Positions 14,108 to 28,228 of a stretch of DNA of 64,000 nucleotides are shown piece by piece (the stretch's first letter is position 1; every line of letters begins with the position of its first letter). The notes below the pieces were generated by a model. The model was given only the letters and a program-made list of their open reading frames with translations, was not told the DNA's origin and did no database searches. The position numbers and the translations under genes are program-made. Origin of the DNA: Leptasterias polaris (Eukaryota > Echinodermata > Asteroidea > Forcipulatida > Asteriidae); assembly GCA_037783415.1 (NCBI GenBank), contig JAZGTN010000089.1:868001-932000 (forward strand), read 5' to 3'.

Positions 14108-14315
14108 GTAAGTATTACGTTTATGTTTACGTCTGGTGTTCCTCCTTTCCGAGTCATTTCGTGCAAGCGCAAATATTTCGTAATCCGTAGCGATATTTAT
14201 ACGTCAAGAAGCCACTCCCATCCAGCTTGCGCGCCTTTTTATTTCTAACATAAAACGATTATTTCCACCTGCCGAAGGCGAACATGCTACTGATCTTCTT
14301 GATGATTTTAAGAAG

Positions 14316-14430
14316 TGATGCCCAAAATGTTAATGAGGAAATGAGCAATCTGCACAAAGAACAAATAAAGGCCGCACGCAAGTTCCTTGGTAGACTGCAT
14401 CGTTGTGCTGAGCACCACGACGCCATGTAG
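14316..14430 (+). CDS. Candidate last coding exon of the same 57-aa protein
   Basis: The frame is open from the acceptor ending AAGAAG at 14315 to a TAG at 14428-14430. It encodes a charged, helix-prone segment containing EEMSNLHKEQIKAARKFLG and ending in a His/Cys-containing tail. An AATAAA signal lies about 140 bp after the stop (near 14572), as expected for a terminal exon. The intron (14108-14315) would be 208 bp. No signal peptide, membrane segment or known domain is visible. A processed or decayed gene copy is a possible alternative. Confidence 0.35.
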
Positions 14431-17400
14431 ATGTCATGTGTAGGAAATAAGTGTCGCCATTTTTTGTGAAAACAAATACTGTATTTTGGTGTTAATTTTC
14501 ATCATGGAATTTGTTTATCTATCATGATCGTTGATTCTTTCAAGCCATTCTTGTGTATTAAAGTATTGTTGAATAAAAACACACCGTAATTATTTGTCTG
14601 TTTGCGATTCTAAGCTCACAATATTAATGTGTAAAAGAATGCCATTAATAAGATGTACATAATTATATTAATAGTGGTCTTCATATGTAAATGAAGCTTA
14701 TGTGTTGCAGCTATAATTGACTCTAACACCCATTATGACTCGCTGCTCATTTTCATAAAGACACGTTACGGGCATAGTGTGTCGCCGATCAAGTCAAAAT
14801 GTATTTCTAATTCATTGAATTTAATTTTTGTGGAAGATCAAAATACCCACAAAAGCAACAACCAACTTATAATTGTTGCGAGAACAACTGACCTGAAAAA
14901 TGTTCATTCACGTGAAAAGTAATTGCAACAACACAATCTTATGATTTTAAAACAGTCGCAAAAACCATGGCAATTATTTTTAATTTGACTTACTTTAAGA
15001 GAGCTGTTATGCTAGAAAAAGTACATGTGCGGAGTGGAACCGTCATACATCGATAAAATTAATAAAATATTATACCTGCCCGCCAGGAAAGCAAGTTGTC
15101 TATACATACTCATTACGTATTAAGCGTCAACATCCAGACCTCTAGACAAAATAGATATCAACTAATCAAGGTTACTTCACATTTCTGAAATACAAAGCGT
15201 ATGAAATACAAAGCGAGATGCAAAGCGTTTCTATAAAAGAAAATTCTCTGCTTATCAAACGAAATTGCTGTCTACTGAAGCGAAGATTCATTCGCGCTAG
15301 AACAACAAGGAGTGAGAGGTCACCGGGTCACCTACTGAAAAACAAATAATCGACAAAGGCTATAATCGTCACATCATCGTATTGACCTTCGTGGATCATA
15401 TCCTTATTAATAAAAAGCGGTCAGGAAGCTGTTAAAGAAACCAGACAGCTCTAAGGCCAATTCCACCTACTTAGGAACTTGACCAATAATCCCAGTCTTT
15501 ACAATCACTCTCAAGCCCCTTTCTTCACTACCTGGCAAGCCTATCTGCGCAGTCATGCGTATCCACGTTCATGTCTTATTCAATACGGTGGCTTCATCAT
15601 GGTTACGCATCACTGCGTTCTATGCATAATATACTCCCCACGGGCCTTATACGGGTGGAAGGGAGGTTTTTAGTGTGTTCTATGTAATGGAACAGGCTTG
15701 ATGGTTATTAACAAATGTCAATGATATTTCAAAGTATTTTGTTAATATATCTAATTTATTCATTTATTGTACTTTTTTAAAATACCCTTTGGCGGTTTCC
15801 TTAGATACACATAACAATTTTATTACATAATGACGTAATGTAATATGCAAATAATGCAGGCAAGATAATGGATCTTGTTCGTGATGTGGGATGACACTCA
15901 AATATCAAAGTCTGCAGGAAACATTTACAACCTCTTCAAAAGGAATTTCTTTTTGTTTATGTTTTCTTGTTTTGTTAGTTCTTTCCAACCCTGTAGCTTT
16001 TAGTGAGCGTTAATGTAAAAACAACCCTTTTGGAAAACCAACACAGGCTCAATTGAAGAAAACTACCAGCCTTTAAAAATTTGAACTTAAATCAAAGTGT
16101 AATAATAATTGGATGTAAGTTATTGTTGTTTTGAGGTTAAATATGATAATGTTCTTTCATCGACAGGAATGACGTCATAATAAGCAGACCACCGATTGGT
16201 TTAAATGGTTACAATATGTAAATGCTCTTTGATAATAACAGCATTTACATAATACATAAGAAATACGGGGTTTAAAATCTATTTTCACATTACTCATGAT
16301 TCGCTATATTTTCAAAATAATCACAATTATTTATTCGACATTAAGTTGAGTGTCTGTACATTTATACACTACCTTTAAATTCATCTGGAATGTGATTCTA
16401 ATCATGCATCACAGTCGCCTTCAACGCTGCCCACCGCGGCTTACATATGTCTACCAAATTAGAACAAAATATGAAGGGCGTCTGATGTTTAATACCGTTC
16501 ATTTCCTGGGATTTGATCGAATATATAGTCGCTGTATTGCAAACAATGTAAGCAATTATTATTTTTATAACACTCTTGAGTTTATTCTGACTTCATTTAG
16601 AATTCCATAACCATCCACTCACACAATCGATTGTAAAATGCCACCTACTCGTTTCATTCTTAGAGCCAATAGTTGAGTAGATTCAAGGAAATGAATAAAT
16701 TTGTCTGGATGTTTTCAACATAAGATTTCTTATTTGTATCGTGGAGTGTATAACATATTCTCAGCACGTGTTTCATCTGTGATAGATCGTGTTTCAGGGA
16801 AACTTAGGCCTACAGAGCAGGCATTTTTTGGATATATTATTTGCATAAAATGTATGGAATGTATTTTATACTCAAATCAAACCTACGTTATTAAGAATTT
16901 AAATTATCAATTCAATCTGAATTTAGTTTGTCCAAAAGCAATTGAAATCTGCTGGAGTTTTCATGGGCAGTTTCCGTAAAATCACTAAACTCATCCATTG
17001 ACTGAATCGCCAATACGGCAAGTTTTAATCATAAATTCATCACCTGTGTATGGTTGACACATCAGCAATTTATTCTACCCAGTTTTGTCTATGACAGCAT
17101 TTTCTTGGAACATTGCTTGAAACTAGCCAAGGTTAGTCTATGCTTATCTTAATTAATGTTCACGCGTGGTGAAACAAAGGTTGGTGTGTCAGCTGATTAA
17201 AACAATAGAAGACATTAGAAACGAGATTGTCGTCTTCTACACCTGTTCAGATAGCCATCAGTCAATTTAGAAATGTATGCCCTGCTAGAGTTTCACCGTC
17301 CATGTCTTTTGCCGTTTCACATTTGTGTGTGTGTGTGTTGTAGTGAAATTCCATTAACAGCTGTTGCCTTCCCCTTTTGTGTAACTGTACTTGGAATGTC

Positions 17401-20400
17401 AACTGTGAATAATCACAATGGACTCTCTACCTTTGCTAGGAAGAGCCCCAAAACCCTATAATATAAAGGCATTTGGTTAACTTCTTTTGTGTATGCATAG
17501 AGCAGACCCTAATCCTTTAATTGCTGTACATATACATATAAAAACCCATGGAGACAAAATGACTCCCTCACTCTTCTCCAGCTTTCAAGAGAGACAAGTT
17601 AGCTCCTCATGTTAGCTCCTCATGTTAGCTCCTCATGTTAGCTAGTTATATTTTATTTAGGGTTAACTTTTAGATGGTCGTCCAAAGGCTGGCTGGGAAC
17701 TGAATTGGCAGTAAACCACTCCTCCTAGACAGCAACCTTCAGGCTTGAGGACGCCATAGTCTTTTAGGTATTGTCTCTAGGCATAATTACTGTAAGTGTT
17801 GTAAATATTATTAAACCACATTATTTGACTGGAGTGTAACAGACCAGCGTAACATCGTCAACAGGAGGCCAGTTATTCACCTAAGACGCAGACGTAGGGT
17901 AAGAATAACCAAAGTAACCATTCCCCCTATATGTATATATATATAATTTTCATCTACACACAACCGTTACTTAAAACCAATTCGGTTTTCACAAATTCAG
18001 TCTTACATGCCCTATTGAAATACAATTTTGTATTTTGTTTGCAAGGAAGCAAACCGACGACAACAATTAGAATCTTACACAATTATTTGACAAACTTCGT
18101 TATAATTATTTGAGAGAAATCATATAGGCCCTACTTGAGAGAAAGTAGTACCTCCCCTTCAGTTGATATATTTAACTCTTAATTTCTACATTTTGTTCAA
18201 CACTTGACATTAATTTGAAGACAAAACGATCATTTCTTGAGATTATACTAACAACTCATGCATTCCTGGTAACAGTTTTGGAGTCATTGAGAAATTTCTT
18301 CAGAAGGAAGTTCCCTCGATGTCCCAAAATTATCGCCGTCTTGCGCCATTAAACATAGAATGACAATAATAATAAAGGTGTAATTTTGACGTCAGTGATG
18401 TTGGCAGTCGATGTTTTTTATTTTGTTTTGCTTTGTTTATTTGGGTGTTTCTTTTTTTGTTTGTTTTTTGCACGTATGCCTTTGTGATTTAATAGCGAAA
18501 TGTTAACGAGAATTAGGCTTGAAAGCACGGATGAATTAATTATATAACAGATAAAGCCACATCATGTTTTACAAACGGAATATCAACAATTTGTATATAT
18601 TGTCGTGTATATAGCGTTGTCTATTATTGTGTGTATACTTGACAATGTCAGAACAACTGAACATTGTCTCCAACCCGTAAAAACAAACAAATACGAAATT
18701 ACCTCATTTATATTTCTGGCAAATTCTGGACGAACATAAGACGCAAATAAGTAAAATTCTGAAATTAATATTGCACAAACATGAACTTCTTCCATAAAAT
18801 GAGATTAGGAGTCACGTGTATTAAGCACGAGTGTTAAAAATGCCAGTTTATTTACTTGCAACGGTCACTTTAAACTGCCAACACCTGTAACATGGGCCTT
18901 TCATTTCACATTATCTTTCAGTTGCAACGCCCGTATTACATTCGAATATGCAACCGAACACGTTGACATTTGAGAACAATTCAATACAATAAGACCTGCA
19001 AGTGAATTGCTTATAATAATTATTTCAACCATGACAAAGTGTTTTTAATTATCTTGTTGCAAGTTGGGACTTATTTTCCACCAAAACAAGAACCTGTCTG
19101 GGTTATCCATGGTTGAAAATTGTGTTTTGTCTTCGACCTAATTCACTCGCGTCGACGTTACACGGAAACATCACCTATGCATGTTCGTTGCCGTGGTAAC
19201 GCAGGCAATTTCTTAATGCTCACATTCAAGAAATCGTAGCGTCCTACTATAGGCGTATTGGCAAGGCAGCACTATACGGTAAAAACGGGTATAATTTAGC
19301 CGTTGTCATTTCAAAACTTGACCTATACGTTTGTATAAGAGAAAGTCTTTTTGTCATTGTGCGAGGATAGGTAATAACAAATGCGTGTAGTGAAGGTTTA
19401 TGACAAAGGATTAAACACTATATGCATCCATAATACCCTTCCTGGAAAATGTTTATATGTAAATATATTTCTTTTTTATGAGGTTCGGTTTCGAGTCGTA
19501 AGAGCTAACAATTTCCATTTTGCGGCTATTTTTGATAACAGTTGTACTCCTTTTTCCTTTTTTATTTTTTGAAAACTAGTTGGCTGCGAAATGTTTTACT
19601 TGATTAAATATAAAATATGGTCATATAAATGTCGATTCAAATATGTCTTTATCAGACTGAGTAGTTTTATATGATCTATAAATACAGATGAACTATGAGA
19701 GTAGTTCCATGATTGCTTTGAAGAAGTCTTTAAAAACTAAGATGTCATAAATTCAAACAAAGTTTGACGTCTTAAAATATTTCTTCAAATAAGTCGTGGT
19801 CCACGATGCAAAGCTTGATTTGCAAACCATCTTAGTGCCAGTCTCTATTTCTCCTTAAGATGTTTCGATCCAAACACGGGGTTGTTGCGGATATAATTGA
19901 CGTTAGACGGTTTGCCTTGAGTACATTTTAACTACATTTCATTTGTCTAAATTAATATCTATCGATGTGGGTGGCAAGGGTATGTTTGTTTGTTGAATTT
20001 GTTGAAATGTAATCAGGATTAAATGAAGTCGAGTTTTTTTCTGATCGTTGTACAACTAAAAATCCCTTTTGGCGAGTATCGGTAGAAGCTGTCTATAGGT
20101 AATACTGAATCCATAAGAAGCCAATCACACAAAAATATGGAAAATGAAGAAAGAAAGTGTAAATTTATATCTTCTTTCTTTTAAGAAGTTCACTTCTACT
20201 TGGATGAGAAACTTGTCAAGTCACAATGATGAGTGAATACATAGTTGTTGTTGAGAATGAAGATTTTGCCAACTGCAATTGACAACGTTCCAATCGAAGC
20301 TGTTTGTAGAACTGGGTGACTACAGTTTCAATCACATGAATGTCTCGGGATAAATTAGTTCCCAACGAAAGCGGTGGATTTCTTTTTCATTGAATGTTAC

Positions 20401-21502
20401 TTGAATATATCCTAAGGGCCAGATCGTGTACGGGCGTCTGTCTTCATAGGCAGAACGTCTCCTTGCTTGAACTTTAGTCTTTTAGATTTTATATTTTCAT
20501 TTGAAGATGAATAGTTTCTGTTCAGTTTGCCTGCGGGTTGGAAGGATTTCCCGAGCCTAGTTCTAGGGACACTGTCTTCATCTCTATAAGACTGAGTTGT
20601 TGCAGAATCGAGTCTACCGATTACGTATACTTTATATTCACTGTGTAACATAAAGGTGGTTTACTCTTAAAAAGATCAGAACTTCACATTAGATGCAAGT
20701 TTTATTTCAAATCAAACATGTAAATCATGTAACCTTAGGTTTATGTGTTTTCCCTATGGTAACCAATTAATGTACACAATTCTACAGAAGTGCTATTCTG
20801 TACTAAACCTTGTGTTATATAATGTGGATAGGAATAACGTATACTGTTCAAACAGACGTTTAGTGAGCGATTCAAGCATAATAATAACTGGTCAACAAAG
20901 GACGATAAATCCGCTGCTCAAATACAGCCAGTCTGTTATTATACCATGGTACGGTACATACAGTCGGCATCTCTGAAACGTGAATATGCATTGGACATTG
21001 CACGATTTGACGTATGAATTATCAAGTATTTTGGTCAAACCTTTGGAAGTTTACCATTTTTGATTGACATCCAAGATTTCCAGCCTTCAACCGTCAGGTT
21101 TCGTGGCCGTGAAAGGACATGGACTGTTCAGACGTAAATGACGACAGGTGGATCCAGCTTAAACAGTCCCGATCCATACGGAAATAATCTCCTTAATATC
21201 ATCTCAATTTACGTACTGCTGTCACGTCAACATCTAAGATGGAGTTTGTTAACTGAACAGTTGTCTTAGATCAGGTTGAAATCGCAAGGATGTTGCAAAT
21301 GGAACTGCATGATATCACTGAGGAAGTTGTGGAAGACTTCTCAACGTAAACTTTCAAGGAAGTAACAAAACGTTAAGCCGATATTGCTGAGTTGAGATAC
21401 AAGTGAAGTTGCTGTGAACTTTCAAACGGAATCTCTATTACTGATTGATTGCATCAACTCAAGATCGAAGATGGTGTCAGGAAAGAAAAAGAGGAAGGTG
21501 GA
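14431..21502. other. Intergenic, no gene recognised
   Basis: AT-rich, with no supported exon. It contains a 13-bp tandem repeat (GTTAGCTCCTCAT, about 3.6 copies) at 17598-17645. A minus-strand 79-codon ORF at 20412-20651 is rich in charged residues, but has no recognisable domain or clear splice context. Confidence 0.45.
17598..17645. repeat. 13-bp tandem repeat, about 3.6 copies
   Basis: GTTAGCTCCTCAT is repeated without mismatch three times, followed by a partial copy. Confidence 0.9.
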
Positions 21503-21621
21503 ATGAGTGGTTTATGGGGCAATGTCTTAGGTGCTACAACGGATATAATGTACGGCACAATGGAGGTGGAAACACCGTCAGCAGCTGAGACCAATGATGG
21601 CTTTGATCACCGTAAGGAGTC
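21503..21621 (+). CDS. Candidate upstream N-terminal exon of the Cav2 gene
   Basis: An open frame with no stop from 21449 to 21621 has an ATG at 21503 with a purine at -3. It encodes about 39 residues beginning MSGLWGNVLGATTDIMYGTM and ending DHRKES. It stops in phase 2 at a consensus donor (GTGAGTATT, from 21622). The first sure channel exon starts at 24744 with an acceptor that needs an upstream exon, and the join reads in frame into its ATG. It would therefore be either a 5'UTR exon or a 40-residue N-terminal extension. The support is splice phase and composition only; it could belong to another gene or be chance. Confidence 0.35.
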
Positions 21622-24600
21622 GTGAGTATTACAGTGGACAGAGAGGACTCTAACGGCAATGACAGAGGAAAATTGTCGTATACAGGATGGGACATGCCAA
21701 TAGAAATGTCATCGTCACTTGATTGGAAAGTCGTTTTTTGTTAGGATTTACATGTCGATACTTGTCGATACTGCTTATCCATACCTATATAAAATAATAC
21801 TGACCATTCATTTACAGAAAATGTGCATACCATTCCTACTTAATCAAAAGTAACTTTTTTCTCGTGTATTATTATTGTAATCCGAGAACATCATTGGGGA
21901 AAAAAGGCCGAACAAATTGCAATTTTTGAAGGATTCATTCGCGGATCTTGCCAATTCTTTTTCCGGGAATATTATTTATCTAAATAATTGAATATCATGT
22001 TTAAAGAGCGCCCTCCATATCACAACGACTAGTACGCATGAGCAGATACAAAACATTCACGTCATCAATTGTACAAATAGTTTTTATAAGTGTTACATGC
22101 ACCTGTTGCGTTTTTGTTCCAGTGAAAATGACAAATCAATCAAGCGTCTGTCACGGTGTACCGGTAGTTTGTGGAGAACGTGTGTTATGTAATGACCATA
22201 AGGTGCATTTAAGGCGATTTCAAATTACAGGCAGTCCCATATTCTAAAGAGGGCCACTACAATGTCTACCTGCATTTTGTTTTACGGGATGCTGAATATA
22301 TCTTGCACCGTTGCATCCACATTAACCAGTGTGAAACCAACGAACTTTCAGATTGAAACTACCAGTTAAATAGTTTGCACATTACAAGCAAAGCACATTC
22401 TCATAGATTTTTGTTGGTATGGATTCGAGGTCGAGAGTTCTCTTTCCCGAGACTGGCACCTGGCACCTGGCACCTGCATCTGTCGTGCAGAAACCAAGAA
22501 TTGCACAGTATAAAAATAGGTGTATAGAATACATGCTTCCATTAAATCTAACAACAAATATATAAGTGTGCATGTAAAGTATAGCTGAGCGGCAATATTG
22601 TGCGACAGATTTTCCTGTAGAGCAGACAGGCACACTCTAAGACCTTGGAGTTTAATGTAAAGCGCTCATTCGATATGCGCAGACTCCATTATAAGTGCTG
22701 CATAACTTACTGTCTAACCCTGGTTTGAGAACAATTCCTAACCTGTGTTGGGTTTCTTATCATGCTAGGTTTAATTTTCAGTATTCAATTCCATTGTAAA
22801 GGATTATTGCTTAGCTTCCAAAAAGCAGACTGAGCTGCTGACTGGTAATATATATTACATTGCATTTTGGTTGGTAACCTGATTTTGCTAAGCGATAATA
22901 TTCAGTGCTTAGCAGATTTCATTACTTAGTAGCTGTATGAAATAAGTTCCCAGATGGTACTGAAATGTGAGATTATTCTTTTTCTGTAAGAGGAGACTCA
23001 ATCGATATTTAGTATATCAGACATAGTCTCTCAGGTTTCTTGTTTTCGTCCATACGTGATGAATATAAACCTCTAATTATTCGGTAAATATTCCAAGATG
23101 TACACCCCAGCATGACATTTTAATTTAAAGTTCCCTTGATTTACGTTTCCTCCAAAAACTGAAACCCAATTTTCTTCAAATTATGTGTTTTGAAATTTTC
23201 TTCATGCATGTATTCAATATTGTCTTGAATACGTGACTTTGCATGCATTATCATTTAATGAACACCAACTGCATCAAATCTATACTTGAATCTATTTTCA
23301 AACTCTCGGTCCAAATCAATTCAACAATGTTCATGGCAATTTAGAACGATTACCACACATTAATTTTGTTCCCAAAATAATATTTGTTAGTATAGTTCAT
23401 GTTTTCTCAACCATATGTTTTGCACGACTCTGTTCAAATAAGTTTCTGCTCAAACCACCTGGGTTTAAAACAAACTCTTTGTTTACTAACGTTTGATGAA
23501 ATTATCATTTCAATTTAAGTTGTGTTTATTTTAAGAATTGGTCAAAATACTCACTAAAATAGATCAATATTATAAAATGATCGACCTGTCGAAATTTGAA
23601 GTCACTCAGAGTTTAAAAATGCATACACTATCCAAAATGAATAAAAAGGCCGGATGATTTTTCTAACCAATATTTTATAGCTTTGAATTGTCTTAAAGAT
23701 AAGCTGTCGTTGGAAAGATCTTTTCAAATCCAAAACCCATTTAGGATGTTTACAAAGACAAAACATAATGTTAGGAATTACGAAATCATGAATATGCATC
23801 ACCTAAAAAGAACCAAAGTAAGCCTCCCTAGAAAAAAATGAGCATTATATGTTTCAGGAGCTAAAAGTTAAGATATTCTTTATAGCAAGCAAAGAGGACA
23901 CTGCACTTGTCAATAAATAATGCGAGGTTGGTAATTAATGGACAGACAATAATTAGACACGGCATCTAAAACAGTTATCCCCGCCGTAGTGTCCATACAT
24001 AAAGTGGAATCCACGGAGTTCATCAGAAGATAGCCGCAAAATATAGCCGTATACACAGATCCACATGACGGGCGCTATTTGTCTCGCCTCCTAGCCGTAG
24101 CTATGTCATTAATCCCCCTGTTTGCATGCTAGTCCTGTGTTCTCCATAGACTAGGTTGTTCTAACGCTTACACAACCCCACGTATTTCCATATTGACTAG
24201 TGTAGAGCTGATGCCCGCATAAATTACTTATAAATATGTATTACTTGACATAGGTGCGCACTGCGAATAAAAGTAATGCCATAGAGCAAGGTCGTACCAA
24301 TATAAAGAGAATAGTGTATGGTGTCTATGTGCATCATATTGAACGGTTTCCCTACAGTTCTGTATCGTGTACGTTGTACGGACGGACAAACGATCATTTG
24401 CTAATCGAAATATAATTTGTGTTTTGACCATGGCCAAAGGAATAACATCTCAAAATGGAATCGTATAATCGTTGCTAGGAATTGTCACTGCATGCAGATT
24501 AAACTGATGTGCACATCGGACGAGAGAAAAGATTAAACCTTTGTGAATATTTAAACAGGACTTCATCCCCTACCCACCTGAATGTCTGCTGTATTATACA

Positions 24601-24743
24601 TGATCTTGATGTAGTAACGTGCATGCTGTTTCATTGTGTGACTTAAAAATAAAGATGCAGTGAATTGAAGGATGACACTGCGTCTTAAGACTTCCGTATT
24701 GACCAACTCATCATTCTTATTGCCTTTTCTTTGATCCGTACAG
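21622..24743. other. Possible 5' intron or upstream region of the Cav2 gene
   Basis: No supported exon. A 7-bp tandem repeat (CTGGCAC, about 3.4 copies) lies at 22453-22476. The right end is a strong splice acceptor (pyrimidine-rich run, then GTACAG at 24738-24743). Confidence 0.5.
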
Positions 24744-24983
24744 AATGGCCGCCCTCTCCTCCGGGCCCACGTCGCCGTTCTCGGACGCCTTGGACATAGC
24801 TGGCTTCGGCGGGGATGGGACGTCACCGGCCCATGGTGGGGGAGGTAAGGGAGGGGGGTCGGGAAAGAAGCTGACAGGACCGGCAGGATTTGTTATGTCT
24901 ATGGTCACAAGCAATAGATCATTGTTCATCTTCAGCGAGCAGAATTTCATCCGAAGATGTGCCAAGTGGATAACAGAGTGGCT
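24744..24983 (+). CDS. Cav2: Cav2 calcium channel alpha-1, exon 1 (N-terminus)
   Basis: First sure exon of a voltage-gated calcium channel alpha-1 subunit, the pore-forming plasma-membrane protein that admits calcium on depolarisation (presynaptic in Cav2 channels). The ATG is at 24745, one base after a splice acceptor, so an upstream exon exists. Residues 1-79 comprise a Ser/Gly-rich cytoplasmic segment (MAALSSGPTSPFSDALD at the start, a GGGG-rich run near residue 35) and then the family signature NRSLFIFSEQNFIRRCAKWI just before IS1. This NRSLFxFSE block is typical of Cav2 rather than Cav1. The exon ends in codon 80 at a U12-type ATATCCTTT donor, not a GT donor. Whether 24745 is the real start depends on the upstream exon. 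Confidence 0.93.
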
Positions 24984-25510
24984 ATATCCTTTTTAAATTT
25001 CACTTTAAGATTCCATTCTAGTTTTAAGGTTTATTTTTCATGCTTCCTAACAAACGGAAGGTTTTACAAGGGTAAGTCAAAAAAAAAAAATTATTCAAAC
25101 TTTTTATCATTTGTAAAGTTTTAAAGTATAGAGATATTTACAAACGTTGATGGAATTTATAGAAGTGGTGACGGTATATTCCCCTGAGAGTGTTGTTGCG
25201 TTTAATACACGATACCAAAAGGGGCCTGACTATTGCCTCCAAGCCTCGGTTTGGACACCGTGATGGTATGTACAAATTTTCACATACATTGATAACACGA
25301 GAGCCATCATTACTATAGATCCCCTCGTAGATTAGGCACCAGACGTTTGTTTCAATCTAGCCAATTTGTCATTAACACCGACAGAATCTAAATTTAATAC
25401 TGACTGATTTGGCAGTGGCTATGCTGGGGGCATATTCTTCAATGCTATCACTCCTGCCAACACCCATACATGTAGCCGTAGTTGCTTATTTGATTAGAAC
25501 ACAGCCATTC

Positions 25511-25671
25511 AATCGTGCTTAAGTATTAGCTAAGCTGAAACAAGATCTCACTTATAAACCTTTATGTGGTGTAAATAAATACGATTAAACTTTAAACATA
25601 CAGTTAAGCACTAGCTTTAAGTCAAACCATTTCAACTCCCAAAACACCCGAATGAGCCAATGTTATGTTTA
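25511..25671 (+). repeat. Left member of a long inverted repeat pair
   Basis: Begins AATCGTGCTTAAGTATTAGC. The block recurs in reverse complement at 29415-29573, with scattered substitutions and a few small indels. These are either two copies of one dispersed repeat or the long terminal inverted repeats of a roughly 4-kb element spanning 25511-29573. Confidence 0.8.
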
Positions 25672-28150
25672 TCACTGCTCAAGGAGACGAGATACCATTC
25701 CTACATTGAAGTCATCGATTAAATTGGGAGAACACTTAAACTACATAAAAAATGACGGTGTGGCGTAAATAATTAATGTTAAATATTACAATTATCTGAA
25801 ATTATTTTCCCTTGTCATTCCATTTCGGTTCTTTACATTGAAAGATTTTGAATACTGAATGAGTATATGAGCCTAACTTTGTTATTTCTAATTTGCTTTT
25901 TGAAGCTGAGTTTAACAATATTACATACCCAGTTTAAATATTCTACTGAGGGTGGAATATCACTACGTTTAGTTGCACTAAGATATATATCAGTTGCATT
26001 GTTTTTGTATTCAAGAAATAGTTTTGAAAGAAATTTTGCACAAACTCATATTGACGACCTTAAACTAATTGTCACATTGATTGAACAAGTTGTCAAAGCT
26101 AAACAGATCTGTTAATATTCAAATTGTAACAGAGTTATAAATAATACAGCATATGTTAAGGTTTCATTTAAAAAATAAATATTTCCATGAACTTTCCAAT
26201 GCGAATCACTGAACCGTGTCCTACAATAATGACTAATGCCGGTATGGGAATGTGTGGCATTGTATTACGTGGGATGTCAAAATGAAAATGCCCACATATT
26301 ATTAAATATAAACTTAATCAAACAACGCAAAACAACATTGTCTGACAATAACCCAGGTTCAATGGAAAACATAAGCAATGAGCTACCATTTTGTTTCCTT
26401 ATGGAAAAGACTGGTCCCATATTGGAAAACAATGCGCACCTACCTATATAACGTATACAGGTTATACGACCAATATGGCGGCAGTTAAGGAAGACAATCT
26501 GGCTGCACAAAAGAAGATTTTCCAGTTTTAACAAACAAAATGAAAACCTGTGGGTATACTTTGATCTTAATTATAGACTGAACTTCAAGGAAAAGTTGTG
26601 TTTTAATTTCATTGGCGAGTTAAGGCAATGTTGACATAGCCTAGATCGTCTAGCAATCGTGCAGATATTTAAATTTAGGCGGGATGCTATGGTTGTTCGA
26701 AGGGACATTTCGTTCAGTCGTTTCGTAGAATACTGGAAGAAGGTCACGGTTTCCCAGCTGGTGTTTTACTGATGCTTGTAATTTAGCGAAAATGAAAACA
26801 TTGCATAATTAACGAGGGTTCAGTTTAAAGTTAGTACTTGGACGTCATTTTTGTTCGTAGGACAGAGCACGAAGAAGCCATTTCCTTTGCGATCATATTA
26901 CATACCCTCGCTGTCCTTTTGTTTTCAAAAACAACCTCGTATAATCCCACTATTATAATTAGAACGTGCTGGTAGACGAATGTGCATTGCCCATCCATCG
27001 ATGCACCAATGCTTCACGTCATTACCATCGAGGACATCCAGCGCGTTAGACCCAGTCACACGGAAGCATTTTTACCGATTTCTTCTGTCTCTCTCATTTA
27101 GTAAAACCTCATTGTGTTGGGTTTACACGTGTGATGATGCCCGGGCCATGCATACATGCCATTCTCACCGATCGTTACATCAAGTACATCTGCTTTATAT
27201 TGGAGTTGATGAAAGAACGACCATCAAATAAACTGACCTAATTACGTCAGATGGTTAATTTACATACTTATCAAAATATAAAAAAATGCTCGTTGAAAAG
27301 ATCCGTATACAAATTGGTTTAATATGCATCTTTCGAAAGCCATAACCAAAAGTTTTACCTCAAAGACTGACAAACCAAATAAATAACTAAATAACTAAGT
27401 AACAAATAAATATATTAGTAATTTAATTTTCAAACAATAGCAGCTCCGTGGAATGTTCTAGGGTTATGTCAAACACTTAACTGGTGAAATGAAGAATATC
27501 TTTCCGTTCATTCCTATATCGCGTCTAGGAATATTAAAATTATTCATAGCGATTCTTAGGATGGAGCAAGCTGTGTATGATCTTTTATTATGCCCATTTA
27601 TGGATTCCTAATTGGTCAATGAAACTCACTATTGTGATAGTTTTATAACTCCTGCTGTGTACGTTGTAGTTTTCAAGCATAGTTTTCAAGCAATAAGTCA
27701 AGGTGTTGTGAGTGCAAGTTCTAGCCCTCGTGTGTTTCTGAAGAAATGGGTTATCCGATGTACGTGCTAAGTCAACAGATTCTTATCTGGGCACAGCACT
27801 ACAATGTGCAACATTGTGACGTCATGCAAAGAGTGCCTAGCTGATATCCCTTGCGCAATGTGATAGGGGTAATTTTTGTCGGACTCCCTGAATCACATAT
27901 TATAGTGAATCGGGTGGTTTTAATGTAAGTACCAGACTATTCTCCTTACGAGACTCGGTTTACTTGTTTGGACTTGAGTGGGATGAAGGACAAAGCGCGG
28001 GAAATCTACACCGGTTAAACCCGAAGCGTCTCCCCGGGCAGTTCACGAATCTTTGAAAGCCAAAAGACTGACTTTGTTTTCCGATTGAAGAAACCAAATA
28101 TACCCCTCCATCCTTCATAAACGAATTAAAGCTCACTATTAGCATGCTCC

Positions 28151-28228
28151 AGGCAGAGGTAGCTCAGTCTGTTACCATGGTAATGGGTTAATGCATCTAA
28201 TGTAACTATTGCTTTCAATATATTTGGG
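28151..28228 (+). repeat. Possible degraded tRNA-like sequence
   Basis: GAGGTAGCTCAGTCTGTTA resembles a tRNA D-arm with an A box, and TTTGGGATCGAACC, about 50 bp on, resembles a decayed B box. The fold is not intact. It may be a remnant of a tRNA-derived SINE. Confidence 0.3.

Noticed and set aside
20412..20651. Minus-strand 79-codon ORF as an exon
   Set aside because: The composition looks partly coding, but there is no domain that I recognise and no convincing splice sites at its ends.
24563..24965. Minus-strand ORFs opposite exon 1
   Set aside because: They are shadows of the GC-rich, glycine-rich coding exon on the + strand.
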